Translations under genes and position numbers: made by a program
DNA from: Trichoplusia ni
Lineage: Eukaryota; Arthropoda; Insecta; Lepidoptera; Noctuidae
Assembly (NCBI RefSeq): GCF_003590095.1
Contig: NC_039500.1
Coordinates: 806,001-870,000 of the forward strand
Direction: 5' to 3'
DNA: 64,000 nucleotides
Notes under the pieces: generated by a model
What the model was told of the DNA's origin: nothing
The model's input: only the letters and a program-made list of their open reading frames with translations
Databases searched by the model: none
In this document: in pieces, positions 46,201 to 58,867 of the stretch
How the letters are laid out: the number at the start of each line of letters is the position of its first letter
Position numbering within the stretch: the stretch's first letter is position 1

Positions 46201-47555
46201 TAGATTCTCTTCAATTAAATTATTGTATGAGAAATATTTGTCATCCCTTTGTATGTTTGATGGGGTTGAAGTAATAAAAGGCTGAAATTATTTTAGTGAG
46301 GATGAGAAATAAGTTACTAGGAATGAGAAAGTGATAAGGTTTCTAGCTTTAATAAATCATATTGACTTCGATTTTCATTAATATATAATCGTTCAAAAGG
46401 GCCGAAAGTGGTACAAAAATGGATGGTCTTACACATAGCATTGGAAGATTTCAAGATAAAGATATTCCTTAAAATGTAATACTTGTGTGTAAAATAAATT
46501 TCCAGACACATTACATTCTTAATTATAAGATCTGCTACTTAAGACATATCAAATATTTCTTATCGAAAATACCATCTCCATCACATTTTCTTAGCCACAA
46601 AATTATTCTTAATATTAGAAAAATAAGCCGTTCACTCGTAAATTACAAAAATAGCTAGTTATACTCGAAAATGATTGATAGCCAGTTGTCTAGACTAGAC
46701 TGAGCTGTATTTCACTTGTTTGAGATAAATTACTCTATATAGTTCATTCAAGGTCATATTTTCCTATCTGTATGGATATCTAGATACCATTCTTAAAGAG
46801 ATTTTGGGAAGTGCCCTTTTTGAAATAAAAAATACTTGATGTCATTGTCTTCTTTTCTCTGCTAAGATTCCAATCATGCAGTTTCGAGTGAGATTTTCTT
46901 ACAGTCATTTCTTCTTCTTCATCAGAACATTCACAATTTACCTTAAATCATCTTTCATTATATTACTTTTCTTTTTCTTTATCTACGAGTATGTAGGTAT
47001 TTATTGTGATCACTATATTCTAAATATTTTTGTATGGATAAACATTCAAAAGTTAACTTCACGTTATATCCATTCACATAAGTAATATAATCCACAGGAC
47101 TATTCGAAAAACGACATTCACCAAAAAACATGTCACAAAAAATTTGGTACAAGTCAAAATATTATGTCACTTGACAAAATTACTTGAAATTTCGAGAATG
47201 TCCCAGAAGGTTTCGAGGGTCCAAAGTGTTTTCCTTATATTCAATAACGGCTGGCCATAAATAGACTTCGGTAGTTCTAAATTACTACGCGTGATAAACT
47301 GTTGGGTACATTTTTCAAGTGCCGCACGATCTTGCGTAGTAGGATATTTTACGTCTTCATAAAAAGGAAATATTGTGGCCCGAGGTGTTTATGGACAAGA
47401 ATTACTTTGTGCTGGAGATATAAAGTTGGAAGCGTTGAATATGTTTTGTGACATGTGAAAAGCGTATGGTCCTAACAATGAAATATCTTCAGAGTTTATT
47501 CAGAGTTTATATGCTATTTTTTAATTTTTGTGAAATACGATAGAATCACAGATTT
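46201..47555. other. Unassigned stretch
   Basis: No feature recognised; a Phe/Ile-rich 69-codon frame at 46876-47085 reflects T-rich DNA. Confidence 0.45.
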
Positions 47556-47716
47556 GAGTCCCTATGTCGCGAGGTGTTTCACAAACATTTAAGTCATGAA
47601 GTCACATGCAAAAAGTCATCCAGACTCAGGACAAGCATTTGAATATCACACAATTTCTTGTCGTATGCGCGGATCGAACCTGCGACACGTCGTGCTCAAT
47701 AAGTGCTGGCGTGGCA
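47556..47716 (-). mobile_element. SINE-B copy
   Basis: The minus strand shows 'gtgtcgcaggttcgatccgc' (B box), 'ctgagtctggatgactttt' and 'cttaaatgtttgtgaaacac', ending 'cgcgacatagggactc'. The A-box region is reduced to 'gccacgccagcacttat'. Confidence 0.8.
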
Positions 47717-48250
47717 GTGCTGGAACGGCATTAAGCGGAATTTGATGAAATTAAAAGCTGAACAGACAATCTATAAAATATCACTCAATCATTGATTGTG
47801 GCCATGGTCTATGGGTTTCTTAATTAAAGATTATAAATATAGTCAGTTAACTTATCTAAAATAAAATTCTAATTAGTCCTATATTCAGTTTATAATATCT
47901 AATATTTAGTAAGTAACAGAATTAGTTAAAAAATACTTTGATCAAAACGTCGCGTCCAAGATAAATACGAAAACAAAATATAATGAAATATAACATGAAT
48001 ATAATGAAATATAGCTTTCCTTTAATTAACACAAAAAACTCCTTTAGTTTTGTATCAATTAGATTCACGAAAATATGGGCTAAATTAAAACGATTGAGCT
48101 CAAACAGAATTATTTAATGAAATTGGATAAATGGCTTCGACGAGCTAATTTTATTTGCTTTTTAAATGCCTGTTTAGGCTTCGGAATTAGATCTTTTAAA
48201 GTAATTATGTTGTGAAAGGATCCGCCGAATAATCAAGATTGCAAAATATA
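47717..48250. other. Unassigned; short tandem repeat
   Basis: 'atataatgaaatata' is repeated with a 21-bp period at about 47978-48013. Confidence 0.5.
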
Positions 48251-48276
48251 CTTTAGCGATATTAATATCGTTAAAG
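48251..48276. repeat. 26-bp near-perfect palindrome
   Basis: The half-sites ctttagcgatatt and aatatcgttaaag differ at one paired position (g/a). There is no spacer, as in a symmetric protein-binding site, though chance in AT-rich DNA is possible. Confidence 0.8.
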
Positions 48277-48324
48277 AGTGACTTCCAATCGCTTATGATT
48301 AACTAACAAACTAGTTCAAATGGA

Positions 48325-48412
48325 TTAGGGTTCAGTGTTCCGTACAGAAAATGTACCATTAAAAAGGAAATCTTATCACTAAAGCCCCGCTGTTTGTCCG
48401 TCTGTCACCAGA
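48325..48412 (-). mobile_element. Retroposon F 3' end, inverted
   Basis: The minus strand has 'ctggtgacagacggacaaac', 'agcggggctttagtgataag' and ends near 'tgtacggaacactgaaccct'. Confidence 0.65.
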
Positions 48413-48589
48413 ACAAAGAGAGTCACAAAATAATAGCCTCAATAATTACATAGCATTTCGTTTTTACCTACATAGGTACGGAATCAACAAATACAAGACC
48501 TTAAATCAAACGTGAAAATCCCAAAAAAAAAATTCATCAACCCTAAAATATGTAACGATCAATTTACATATTCGAGACGTTTGGCGCGA

Positions 48590-48745
48590 AAATACGCGAA
48601 ATTGTTCGACGTATCTCAAGAAGGACGTTAAAAAGTCGTAATACTGTAATGAGTGCCTTCAGCAACGCGCCGAGAATACTTTACGGCTGATATACGTATT
48701 AACCGGGATTTACGCACATTCGGCTGCCTTAGACAATGGTAGCTC
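48590..48745. promoter_or_regulatory. Candidate conserved non-coding island
   Basis: Unique segment with scattered CpG ('tggcgcgaaaatacgcgaaa', 'cagcaacgcgccgagaatac'). No repeat or frame explains it. Function unknown. Confidence 0.2.
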
Positions 48746-48989
48746 GTCACGAGATGTAGATACCCCGTATGATGCATGGTCCCTTAGATCATACTGCATT
48801 TACTTTGGGTAAGCTTTTTGAGCCGTCTTTGGAACGTTATCTGTCTTCAGTATGCTGAAATGTTTGAAGTGTGAATTGTGTTTCGTTTAATATTTGTGTG
48901 GAGATGACAAATGAGTTCTTGTTTGGGCTTCGTTAAGTGGAAAGCCTATCTCTTCTCTTCGGTCTTTCAGCTCAACGGTTACATTCACA

Positions 48990-49130
48990 CGTACCTTCTG
49001 AAACACGGATGCTGTGATATTCATTTGTAAAACACACGCACCATTAGAAAAGGCAGTGCGTGCCTTAGGATCAAACTCAAGACCTTTGATTTGCTAGTCC
49101 TCGGTCTTAACACTAAGCTATCACAGCTTA
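48990..49130 (-). mobile_element. SINE-C copy, 3'-shortened
   Basis: The minus strand begins 'aagctgtgatagcttagtgt' with A box TAGCTTAGTGTTAAGA. It has a B-box region 'tcttgagtttgatcctaagg' and 'cacgcactgccttttct', then ends soon after 'gtgtgttttacaaatg'. The A-to-B spacing fits a tRNA head. Confidence 0.75.
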
Positions 49131-52100
49131 CCTTAAAATTGTCATCTTCCCATCAAAATGTCTTTAAAAACACCAACATTCTTTTTTAGAATGCCTACAA
49201 TGTGACTTTCTAGTTGTAAGTTTCTTATTTCCATAAGAATTTTGAGTACCTTTGGCATTAAAACACGTTATGTAGATACTTTTAAATTCATGAATATGCT
49301 GATAAATTGTACAGAAAAATGTGCCTACATGGAATATTTCTGCTAAGCTATACTCGTGGCTCCCGAGAGATGTAGTCGATACGAGATAAGTGTTCTTGCG
49401 GGACAGATAAGGAAGTTCGAATACTCGATACACAAAAATGGTATTTAGCACACGTACTTAAGGGACATATTTGGTAAAAGTACTTAGAAGTGAAGTTTTT
49501 TTTGGGCATTTATATTTATGTTCATGAGAACGAAAGTTTCTTTGTTAATTTCAAGGCAGAGGTAACTTGCCTTGTGGTAGTATCTTGTGAACTTGGTTCT
49601 ACCTGAAAGTTCTGAATGATTCAGAGTTTTCCTGATAAATAATACTTTGCTATACTTGTTTGAAAATAAAAAATGTTATGCTGAAATGTAGAGTCGAATT
49701 ATGCGTTGAAATACCAAAATACCGAAAGGTTTTAATAAAATTCCGCGTTCTTTATTTGAGATTCCTAATACGAAGTTAATATGTAATTTATGAATATCCG
49801 AAAAAAATCACCTGGGCCGATCAATATTATAATCAAAGCTATAAAAGCAATTAATTATACATTAGACTGAGTTCCTCATAAAATCATTAAAGATATTAAA
49901 GAGATTCCTTATCATAATTTTAATTTACATTATTATTCCTTTGGGTTTCAAAATTAAGATTGATTTTCACTTAGTGAGAGTATCTACTCACGCCTATATT
50001 ATTAGCTGATAAAATATGAAAATATTGAACCTTATTTTAGTATTTAATTTACTCTCAAAATATAAACTACGTTTTTATTTTCTAAATACTTTCTTTTATT
50101 AAATATAACATTAGCGATTTCAGAGGCTGTTGCCGGTGTCTGAGAGAGAGAAAAATATACTGCGTGTATTTGTATCTCGCTTGACGTACAATAAGTAAAA
50201 AGGTATATGCTTGGTTAGTTGTATCTAAATCGCATCCTGTTTTCTTATTAGGCTGAAAAAAAGAAGAAAGTGTTTTGTAATTTTAGTATTTAGTTGCTTC
50301 TAATTGCTTCTTCAATAATATTTTGTATAAAGGTAAAAACAAATACATAATTACAACTTCAAAATAAAAGAGAGTCAAAACGTAACCAAAGAACAACTAA
50401 ATCAAAATTTCATAAAAACATTTCCAACTGCATTATTGCATTGTAAAACAAAATCTTATAAATCTAATTGCTTGTACGGAACCTCGGCTGTTTTTTCAGC
50501 AATTAATTTTATGGTTTTTATGAAAACGGATCATTAAACACCTTTTTTTGCGACCCCTGCCTAAACACGGTTAATTGCTCAGATTATGGTAATTTTATGT
50601 AAAAAAGGTTGAATGGTTTATCTTTGTATTTTATTCTTTCTTTAGAACGAAGTTTTAAAAGTCGTTTTTAATGGGACAATCGATATTGTTTTGACAGCCC
50701 GCCAAGGCAAGCGATGCTTTCACTGGAGATAATTTGATTAAATTCTTTAAAGGCGTATTCTGTTTTCGTCTAAATGAAATGTCAATGCCATTCATTTTGC
50801 ATTTGAGTGAACAGGCATCGCTGATGATTGCTAAATTTTCTGAGGATAAAAAGGTGTTAGTCAAGAATAGAACATTAAATATTGGTGACACAACGTAACT
50901 CCTCGTAATGCCGTGAATACAATAACTAACTTACGAATACTAACAATTCCTTCTTTTCTAGAAATCGACGTACTCAACATTCATGTAGCGGATAAATAGA
51001 TAAACAATAGTAACAGAATAATTTCTAAATAAGCCATAAAAACAACCTTCCTTAGGATATAACACAAAATTCATGTGAATCGTATCTCTCGTGTGTTCAA
51101 TGTCTAACGTATAATAAACTGTTTTGTACCACGATAAGAGAACTTTTTAGGGTTTCCTTTTACCCAACGTATCCCGGAGGTGTCGTAGAATTTCATGTAA
51201 GAGCGACCAAGTGATGTTGTAGTTTGAATGTGAAATCAGTGGTTTTTTGGTCTTACTAGTTTAACTTTTTTGTGTGGTATTATGGAGTTAAAGTCGTGTG
51301 TTATTACGTGTTGACACTGTAGCCCGTAGCCATGAAACGCTTTTCACGGTCTACTAAATGCTCCATTGGATATCGTAGTGTTTGTCTATCTATTTTGTCT
51401 CAAGACATAAAGAAATGTCAAAAACCAGCAGAACAGAATAGGAAAGGCAGTAACGGTTTACAGTCATAACGTAAAGACAAACCTATTCAACAGAGAAGAG
51501 ACCTAATAGAAATGTTGCGAGAATCCTTAAATTATAGTCTGACTTTTACAAAGCTAAGAAATTCGGTACTCATATTATTAAGATATTAGATATCAGATAC
51601 ATGCTAAATGAGTTTTTTTTTACCAAACTCTTAGGACAACATTTCCGATTTGACGTGATTTGTAATAGAGATTCATCTATTAGTTAAACCTTAAGTAAAA
51701 ATAGTAACATAAAACAGTGTTCTTCAAAAATATATCATTGTGGCGTTTCTTCATTCTCAAAGGCCGGTTAAACATTGTTCCGACATCGGATCATCCGGAT
51801 CATACGGATTTTCCGGATTCTACAGATCAATTGTTATATTCCGCCCAAGAAAATCTCTAACATTTACCGATACACGCAATATGTTTGTTTTAAAAGATTT
51901 GTCGCTATATACGTATGTAATCCGCCAACTTGGCATCGCTGCCATTGATCTAAGCTTATAAGATTTCACTTGAATGAAATTGATAAGAGTCCTGGAACGT
52001 GGTTGCCATGGTGTTTTAGGATTAAGTAGAGCGTGAGAAAAACTGTGATTGTGAGATATAAAAAGAGTGTTGCTATGTCAACATTAACGAAGAATAAAAA

Positions 52101-52738
52101 CAAATAGAATCTCAATAGTATTATGATGAAACACTATATTTATTTAGATTTAGTAATAAATATAACGTTGCTATGGGTTATATAATATCTAAATATATCG
52201 AAATGAATGATGTAACTAAAATGCTCTTAAAATCATTTTTAATTAAATTTCAATCTACCATCGTGCACCCATAAATTATTCAGTATTTTTAAACCTGAAA
52301 TAGAATTTTGTATAAAATAAAAAAATCAAACTTTAAATATACAAAATTAATTTAAAATAATGTTGAATATAGTACTGCTTTAAAAAACAAAATGTTGTTT
52401 TAAAATTAAAAAATAATCCAATTTCAAAGTTTCGATAGCGTCACAAATTTTAGAGGTTCCACGAAACCGTGCTTCCCTAAGTCTTTGTTTCACCATTATA
52501 TTATCTAAAGCTTATTTTATGCTACAATAAACATAAATTATTTCTCGTTAATAGACACTCGCAAAGATTACATCTTAGAGGCTATTTCTCTGAGGACTCA
52601 TCTTAATAATTTACATTGTATATAATTTTACGCTGTCAACAAATTCGCTGCAGAGATTCTGTTTACCTATATTAATTAGATTTTTCAACTCCATTGCAAA
52701 ATAAGAGTGTTATTTGTTTAAGGCCGATGTCTGCCTAT
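49131..52738. other. Unassigned 3.6-kb stretch
   Basis: No repeat family or gene recognised. Short frames at 49164-49451 (-), 50655-50891 (-) and 51740-51961 (+) have no domain I know. The stretch 51780-51830 has a 'tccggat' motif several times. Confidence 0.4.
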
Positions 52739-52890
52739 TTATTTTATTTATTTATAATTATTAAATACAGCAGATATAAAACTTATGTTAGTACAATATA
52801 ATCTAAGTAATCAGGTTTGTATATATAGGTATTTATGTATTTATATTTATATGTAGGTATTTATAATGTATGTAGTTTATATAGGTATTT
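52739..52890 (+). repeat. TTTA run and TAGGTATTTA minisatellite
   Basis: A (TTTA)n run at 52739-52756 is followed by three spaced 'taggtattta' units at 52823-52886. Confidence 0.7.
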
Positions 52891-55142
52891 AGGTCTAAGT
52901 TTCATCCTTAAGCTCCCGACAACCTGGATTGATTCAGATGCGGTTTCATTTTACATAAAAATGAATCTGTTGTATTTTCTAGTCTAATCGGTTTCAGAAA
53001 ATCTTAGCACTGATGGTCCAACAGTTTTAAAGATTAGTAGATTAGTGAGAGCAAATGGTGATAGTTATTTTTTCATTTCATGATAGTTTTATTCAAGAAA
53101 ATTGTTTCATGCTATCTTGCGAGTCACTCTAGGCGGTCAAATGTCATAATTTCATAAATATCTAATGATGAAAAAAAGGCTGAATTGAGAACCTCCTTTT
53201 TGAAGTGTGTTAAAAAGTATTCATTTTAACAAGATACCAAGACGGCCGGATTTTAAAATACTTTTCTTATTTATTTTTGTTTTTCTTTAAACTCTTACTT
53301 CATTCCAAACCGGTTTGGAATTTCATAATGAAATTTCTCTCTCTCGACGTAGACTTGCCTAATTGACTGTCAGGAATTGCAAGGATGGCATTCTTTTGGC
53401 TCGTAATCAGGCGAAACTTGTCTTGAGAGGTACGTTTAAATTGTATAAAGAAAAATAGTCCTGCTTCAGATTTAACCTTGAATTAGACATTTTTTTCAGC
53501 GTGGAGGTCTGAGAAGACTTGTGAATACGTAATTAAGTAAAATATTAGCAGTTAAAAGACATGCTTAAGATAAGTGTTACTGTGTTAAGACCAATTTGAT
53601 GGAGTTTCAACAACAAAGCATGCCAACACATATAATAATTTAATTACACCAAAGTGGAGGAACTTGATTCCAATAAAAAGGTGATTAAATAGGAATAAGG
53701 GTGTGAAAGGGTTGCTTCCGTTGAAATCTTCAAAATTTATTAATATTAATGAACCGTTGGAAGACCAAAAGGTGTCGGCCGAGGATTTATTGCTGATTGT
53801 TATTAATTGCCTCGTTTGAAGATGATTCGTGCGTTCAGTTATTAAATAATCTCTTTATGAAAGATATATCATTGACGGTCTTCCTATCCCGTAATTAAGT
53901 CTTTAGGGATTACATTTCCATCAGATATTCAGCAGCTTTTACTTGCATCTTTATAAGAAACTAACTGAATAAAATTTACTATCTGGGAATTGAATTTGTC
54001 AAGGTTATGGGTAATTTTTTGCTGTTATTAAAGAGGCTTCGCTCATATGTTTGAGTTTAAGATTAATATTGAGGTCCAAAAAATGTCGTTTTAGATCGAG
54101 ATCCATAATCCTATGATATTGGCAGTAATGCCAGCTAACATTGGAATGAGCTGCGTCTTCTACACAGTATTAGTGCACTTAATAAACTTTATGGCTGCAG
54201 TCCCATCAAAAATGACATCGAGCTCCCCATAAAAACGTACGTACGAAGGCCGGAATTACTATACACCCTTATCTTCAACAATAAGAGTCCTGTTCTAGAA
54301 ACGAGACACATCTGCATAGGAATCTTCTAGTTATAGCTTTTCCGTCGATTTGTGAGATATTCAAGCAATATCTCCTAAGCTCGTGATAAATTATTCGTGT
54401 TTTATGCGTAATGTGTTGCGCATGTGCTGCCATCTGTCAAAATAATGCCGCGTTTTATTGTTTAAAAGGCATTAAGTCGGGTATTAAGATCGCTATATTT
54501 AATACTGAGATACGTTCTTTGTGAGATATGTTGGGGTTTTATTGTAATCCGATAAGAGATTATGAAGTAATGGCGTTTATAGTGGAGAATATTGTTAATA
54601 TAGTAGGGTCGTAAATATAGTCAGCCACCTCAAGGAATGTAATATGAAAACAAACAGAAAATATCTTTTTCTGCTTCAATTTAGAAATAAGATCTGATAC
54701 CAGATGTAAAGAATCTTGAATGAACTGGACAGGCGTGGTCGTTTGATTGAAATGAAAGAATGATTGGAATAAGAGCACTTAGTCAAGCTACGAAAAAAAT
54801 ACGTCGCATTACGTAGCATTGTTGCAATCATGTAGGCAGTCAGAATGATTACTTCACCGGTACCCAGCCATAAATAAAAGGCCCTTCCATTGTTGATTTA
54901 CCGGCTAAAATGTCAAGTCTCAATAAATCTGAGACCCTATACCTTCCGAAGATGTTCAATCCATTCAAAAAAAGTATAGGTGACTCGTAAATAATGAATC
55001 GGAACAAGTATGTAGCAGGGGTCGTAATATATCAATGGGTGCTTATATTGTTAGGGTCCTGTTAGGGACACAAATAAAACAATCGTTCTGATGTGGAACT
55101 CAGAGGAAAAGGTCCAATATTTCAGACTTTGAAATTTTTACT
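52891..55142. other. Unassigned 2.2-kb stretch
   Basis: At 53310-53324 there is a small palindrome, aaaccggttt-like (ccaaaccggtttgg). No gene or repeat family recognised. Confidence 0.45.
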
Positions 55143-55280
55143 GCACGGATAGCTGAGTGGTATTAGACAAGCATTTGTTTGATCGGAGTCTGAGTGGCTT
55201 GTGCATATAATTTGAATGTTTACGTATCTCTTTGCAATACAGGTATTAAATTTGTTAGTGAGTGTGTCGTTTAAAAAAAG
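55143..55280 (+). mobile_element. SINE-B with deleted tRNA body
   Basis: The head 'gcacggatagctgagtggta' (A box) jumps straight to 'gacaagcatttgtttgatc', skipping the B box. It then continues 'ggcttgtgcatataatttga' and ends 'tgtcgtttaaaaaaag'. Confidence 0.7.
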
Positions 55281-56179
55281 TGACTTGGAAACTGGGCAGT
55301 ATAATCTGCTAACTAACTAACGGTTAAAGAATTAAAATTTCTTGATGGTTTTTATAATTTTAGCATTCTTGAATAATCCATTTTCGAATGGTGAAAATCA
55401 GCATTCTTGTTGAAAACTAACGATTAATTGATGCGAAATGCCATTGCTTAGCTACAAAAACTTTTCTACCATTGTTGTACGTTATTCAAGCTCGACACAA
55501 CTCAGTAAATCTCATCGTTATCTTCATTTATACCATTTTCATTTCATCCAAAGAACAAAATACTTCGCAATCTCAACTCATTACCGATTTCAACAGCTAT
55601 CATAATTCTGCAAGGTAGCTAGTTCTTGAGAGTACCTGTCTCGTTTAATAATCCCTTGATTTTGTTTACTCTAGCTAACGAGTCCTCACTAATGGGAAGC
55701 CGGCTCGCAGCACTCGTAAATAACTGAATAACACTTAGAATTTGTGAACATTTTAGGGCTTTAGGACAACCCTGTGGTCTGCTCGAACAGTCATGTTTTG
55801 TCGTCGTTATGGTCACCAACGACAGCGTTTATGGTTGTAAGGAGTGTGGAACTTTGATCGATAGGGATGTCTACAACTATTTGGCTATGTCCAGACGTTT
55901 TATGTGTTTTTTACGAGTTATGTTTTATTTCTTAATTACTGTCCACTGAAATAGATTGTTGATGTAATGTTTTACGAGGGTGTAAAGTTGTATCGGTTCA
56001 CTTTGTGTTGTTAATTTTTAATGGGTGGTCTGTAACTTTTGAACAGTTTCGTGTTAATAATAAGATTAAATATTAATAGAATTCGTGGGAATATAGCAGA
56101 TGATGATTTTTGTTGTGTGACGTATTGTGGCCAATGTTGTGGTTTAAAGAGATTATTATTTACTTGTGAGATTTTCATG
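55281..56179. other. Unassigned stretch
   Basis: A 66-codon minus-strand frame (55619-55819) has no clear homolog to me. Confidence 0.4.
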
Positions 56180-56290
56180 TTTCCGTAACCAAAGGGTAAA
56201 AAATTAAAAATAGAACACTATTAATAAGGCTCTGATGTTTGCTCGTCTTTGACCAGACTGTATCTTATGAACCAATGAATCATAGGTAAT
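56180..56290 (-). mobile_element. Retroposon F 3' half, inverted
   Basis: 'ttccgtaaccaaagggtaaa', 'ataaggctctgatgtttgct' and 'gaccagactgtatcttatga' are the reversed family blocks. Confidence 0.7.
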
Positions 56291-56574
56291 ATAGAATTTA
56301 TGCCTCTAAAAATAAAAATCTAGGTAAAGTAACTGTTGGTACGACCAAAAACTTTATATGTGACTATTTTTATAGATTTTCTTTCAGACACCCTTGTGAA
56401 CTGAAATTAGTCCACCTGTATCAGTTACTTTAGTAACTCCAATTTATCAACATTTCCAGCAATAAATCTGACAACGGAAAGCAATAAATTATTTCTCATT
56501 TCTAGATTTGTTTTCTATATTAGGACCAACATCCAACACAGGTATAAAAAAATTAAACCTAATTTTAAGGACTC

Positions 56575-56700
56575 TCTGCTCAAGGAGTAAAAACGGAACT
56601 AATTACTAAGGCTGCGCTGGAACTGTGATTGAGCCTAGATCACTAAAGTTGGGTACTCAGGTATTGGTCACTAGGCTGTATGCTATTATAGTGTTTCTGT
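56575..56700 (-). mobile_element. Retroposon F fragment, inverted
   Basis: 'gtaaaaacggaactaattac', 'taaggctgcgctg' and, after an interruption, 'attggtcactaggctgtatg'. Confidence 0.6.
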
Positions 56701-56908
56701 GGTCAGCAACAAACAGGTAATAAACATAAAAATCGAAAATTATAAAAAAAATACAAATTGTTTCTTTTCAGCCTATTTACGAGACCGTTAGTGTCGACAG
56801 TTTGACTCGCATTTTGGCGATATTTTTGGCCAACAAAATGTAAGATATCAATTCTTGAGAACATTTTAAAGCGATATCAGTTTTCACAAACAAAATGAAA
56901 CTTAAATA

Positions 56909-57290
56909 TACACCGTGATTTTTTAGTCGTCTTACAAAAGCAGCCCAGTTCATGTATCCAATGACTAGAACACGTTCATGATAAAAAATAGGTATTTATG
57001 AGATTTGAAAAAAAATTAATGCATTTTTTTTTCAATATTATGATGCAATTCGTAGTTTTTTAGAAACACAGGTCTGTTGCGAGCGCGGTCCGAGCCTTGT
57101 AATAATGGTGAGGGGCGCGGGCGGCGGCGTTTTTATCATTTTTAAGAGTATATTTCAGATTTCTCTTTAACTTTCTTCGTACTTATTATCTTAGTTGATG
57201 ATAAAAAAATAATAATCGCGCCCAGAGGTATTTTACGTCGGATACATGAACTGAGCTGCTTTTGTAAGACGACTAAAAAATCACCGTGTA
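56909..57290 (+). mobile_element. Fold-back element with GC-rich core, copy 2
   Basis: 382 bp with about 50-bp inverted ends: 'tacaccgtgattttttagtc' + 'gtcttacaaaagcagcccag' + 'ttcatgtatcc' at the left, mirrored at 57239-57290 with two or three changes. TA flanks each end (56907-56908, 57291-57292), fitting a TA target as in Tc1/mariner-type or related MITEs. The core, about 57067-57132, is GC-rich ('gttgcgagcgcggtccgagc', 'gtgaggggcgcgggcggcgg'). No transposase is encoded. It is inverted relative to 18826-19153. Confidence 0.85.
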
Positions 57291-57639
57291 TATCTTAAAT
57301 ACATCGGTTAGTAAATAATGTTTTCTTAGTACAAGTAGACAAGAATATAATTCAATGTGATACTTTATGTTATTCAGATCCGAATACAATAAAAGGGTGC
57401 TTAAATCAACCCTTTCAACCTTGATTTGACTTGACTTTTCTTTGTTTTTATTCAAGGTCGCGCATGAAAAGGGTTTTATGAGTAGTATTCCTTTATTCCA
57501 CGTTCTTTGAAAATTAAAGTTTATCGGTTTAAGGAGAAGTCCATCTTTTTGACAGGTTGTGCGCGATGAATTGCACAGCATTGCCACGTACCCGCCAAAT
57601 GCGGTAAACATTCCTCGGCGAGTCAGGTTTCTGCCAAAT
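57291..57639. other. Unassigned stretch
   Basis: No feature recognised. Confidence 0.45.
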
Positions 57640-57745
57640 TAAGGATCTGAATCCTTGTATAGCGGGTTTCACAAAAATCCAAGTCACAAAGACACTCATA
57701 CTCAAGACAGGCAATCGGTGATCACACAAATGCTTGTTTTAGAAG
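57640..57745 (-). mobile_element. SINE-B partial copy
   Basis: The minus strand keeps 'aagcatttgtgtgatcacc', 'ttgagtatgagtgtctttgt' and 'gacttggatttttgtgaaac'. The tRNA head is gone. Confidence 0.65.
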
Positions 57746-58468
57746 AATTAATCATGAAAACCAGAGGTAGTGTGTCCATGGTTTTCCCAGCCATACTCAA
57801 AGTAGATGGCTAGTAGATGGTCATTTTGGGCATCGTTCCAAGCCATCCACAACTTCGATATTCATCTCAGCATTATGATCCTGGGCTGTCCTTTAAAATT
57901 GTTTCCCGGACAATGGTTTGTTTAGAATATTCGATGGTAGATGCTTATCAGGCGACATCAGGTTTAATAACCCTTTTCTCTAATGTGAATGGGGTCAATG
58001 TTTCTATACAATACCCTTGGAAAATTATGAAGGAATACTATTAAAAATTTTCAACAGCTTCGTTAAATTTTCGGGTTCATTCTGGGTCCTTTCGTTGGAT
58101 AAGTTTTGGAGGTATTATCAGGTAACAAGGTCTTATTAAAAGGACAATGAGGTTGAGTTATAATGTACTTTTGAGAGAATATCTGCTACGTGGAATGAAG
58201 GGGATGTTATTCTCCTTTTTTAATGATGAAGTTTTTCTTCCTGCTGTCTTTGGTTTCGAATTTAGTGCAGCACAATTTTTTACTTACTGACAGGAGTAGA
58301 AATAAAAGGCTACTTTTTCTACACTTAATGCTATGTTATTATTTATAACAAGTTCACCAGATTTTGTCCACGACAAATCATAAGTATTGGATTCTACTAA
58401 AGAATTAGATGTAAGTTTTATTTTCAACTACTTATTGCTCTTAAAATGCCAGCAAGTAAAGTGAAATT
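57746..58468. other. Unassigned stretch
   Basis: The stretch 57930-58025 ('atggtagatgcttatcaggc') may be repeat-derived, but no second copy is seen here. Confidence 0.35.
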
Positions 58469-58867
58469 TTAAACCCGTTTCTCCCCAACCCTCTCGATGC
58501 AGACCAAAGTCTTCAACCCCGCATGCGGTTTAAATTGTCCAAATAATAACGGTCGTTTAACAGCCCCGTTATTGTCCAACAGTTTTAATGCGACATTTCG
58601 GTTCTGGACCCGAAAACTAACCACATTAGGGTTTAATGCAATCCCATACGAAGTAAAAGGGTTGATTTTTGAGGATGAAATAGGGAAACTCGGAAATTTC
58701 AGAGAAAAATCAAAATTATGGTGTTGGGTATAAAGATGTAGTATTTTATTTCGGCTTACTCTACATGCAGTCCGGTGTGTAATTAGAATCTCCACAAAGA
58801 TTCCGTTATTACATAAATTGCAGATTTTATTATGATACTGGTTCTCATCATTTTTCATGCTTTTCAT
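58469..58867 (-). CDS. Unrecognised 132-codon open frame
   Basis: This is the longest gap-free open frame in the window. It is overlapped on the plus strand by a 78-codon frame (58497-58733), so the 58.47-58.74 kb segment is open on both strands. That often reflects composition, not coding. The predicted protein has no signal peptide, membrane segment or domain that I recognise. The right half of the DNA (58470-58735) is GC-richer and unique. It could be an exon, a conserved non-coding element, or chance. Confidence 0.15.
   Translation of the reverse strand: MKSMKNDENQYHNKICNLCNNGIFVEILITHRTACRVSRNKILHLYTQHHNFDFSLKFPSFPISSSKINPFTSYGIALNPNVVSFRVQNRNVALKLLDNNGAVKRPLLFGQFKPHAGLKTLVCIERVGEKRV

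Noticed and set aside
55619..55819. Transposase C-terminal fragment
   Set aside because: A vague hAT-like impression could not be supported by any conserved block.
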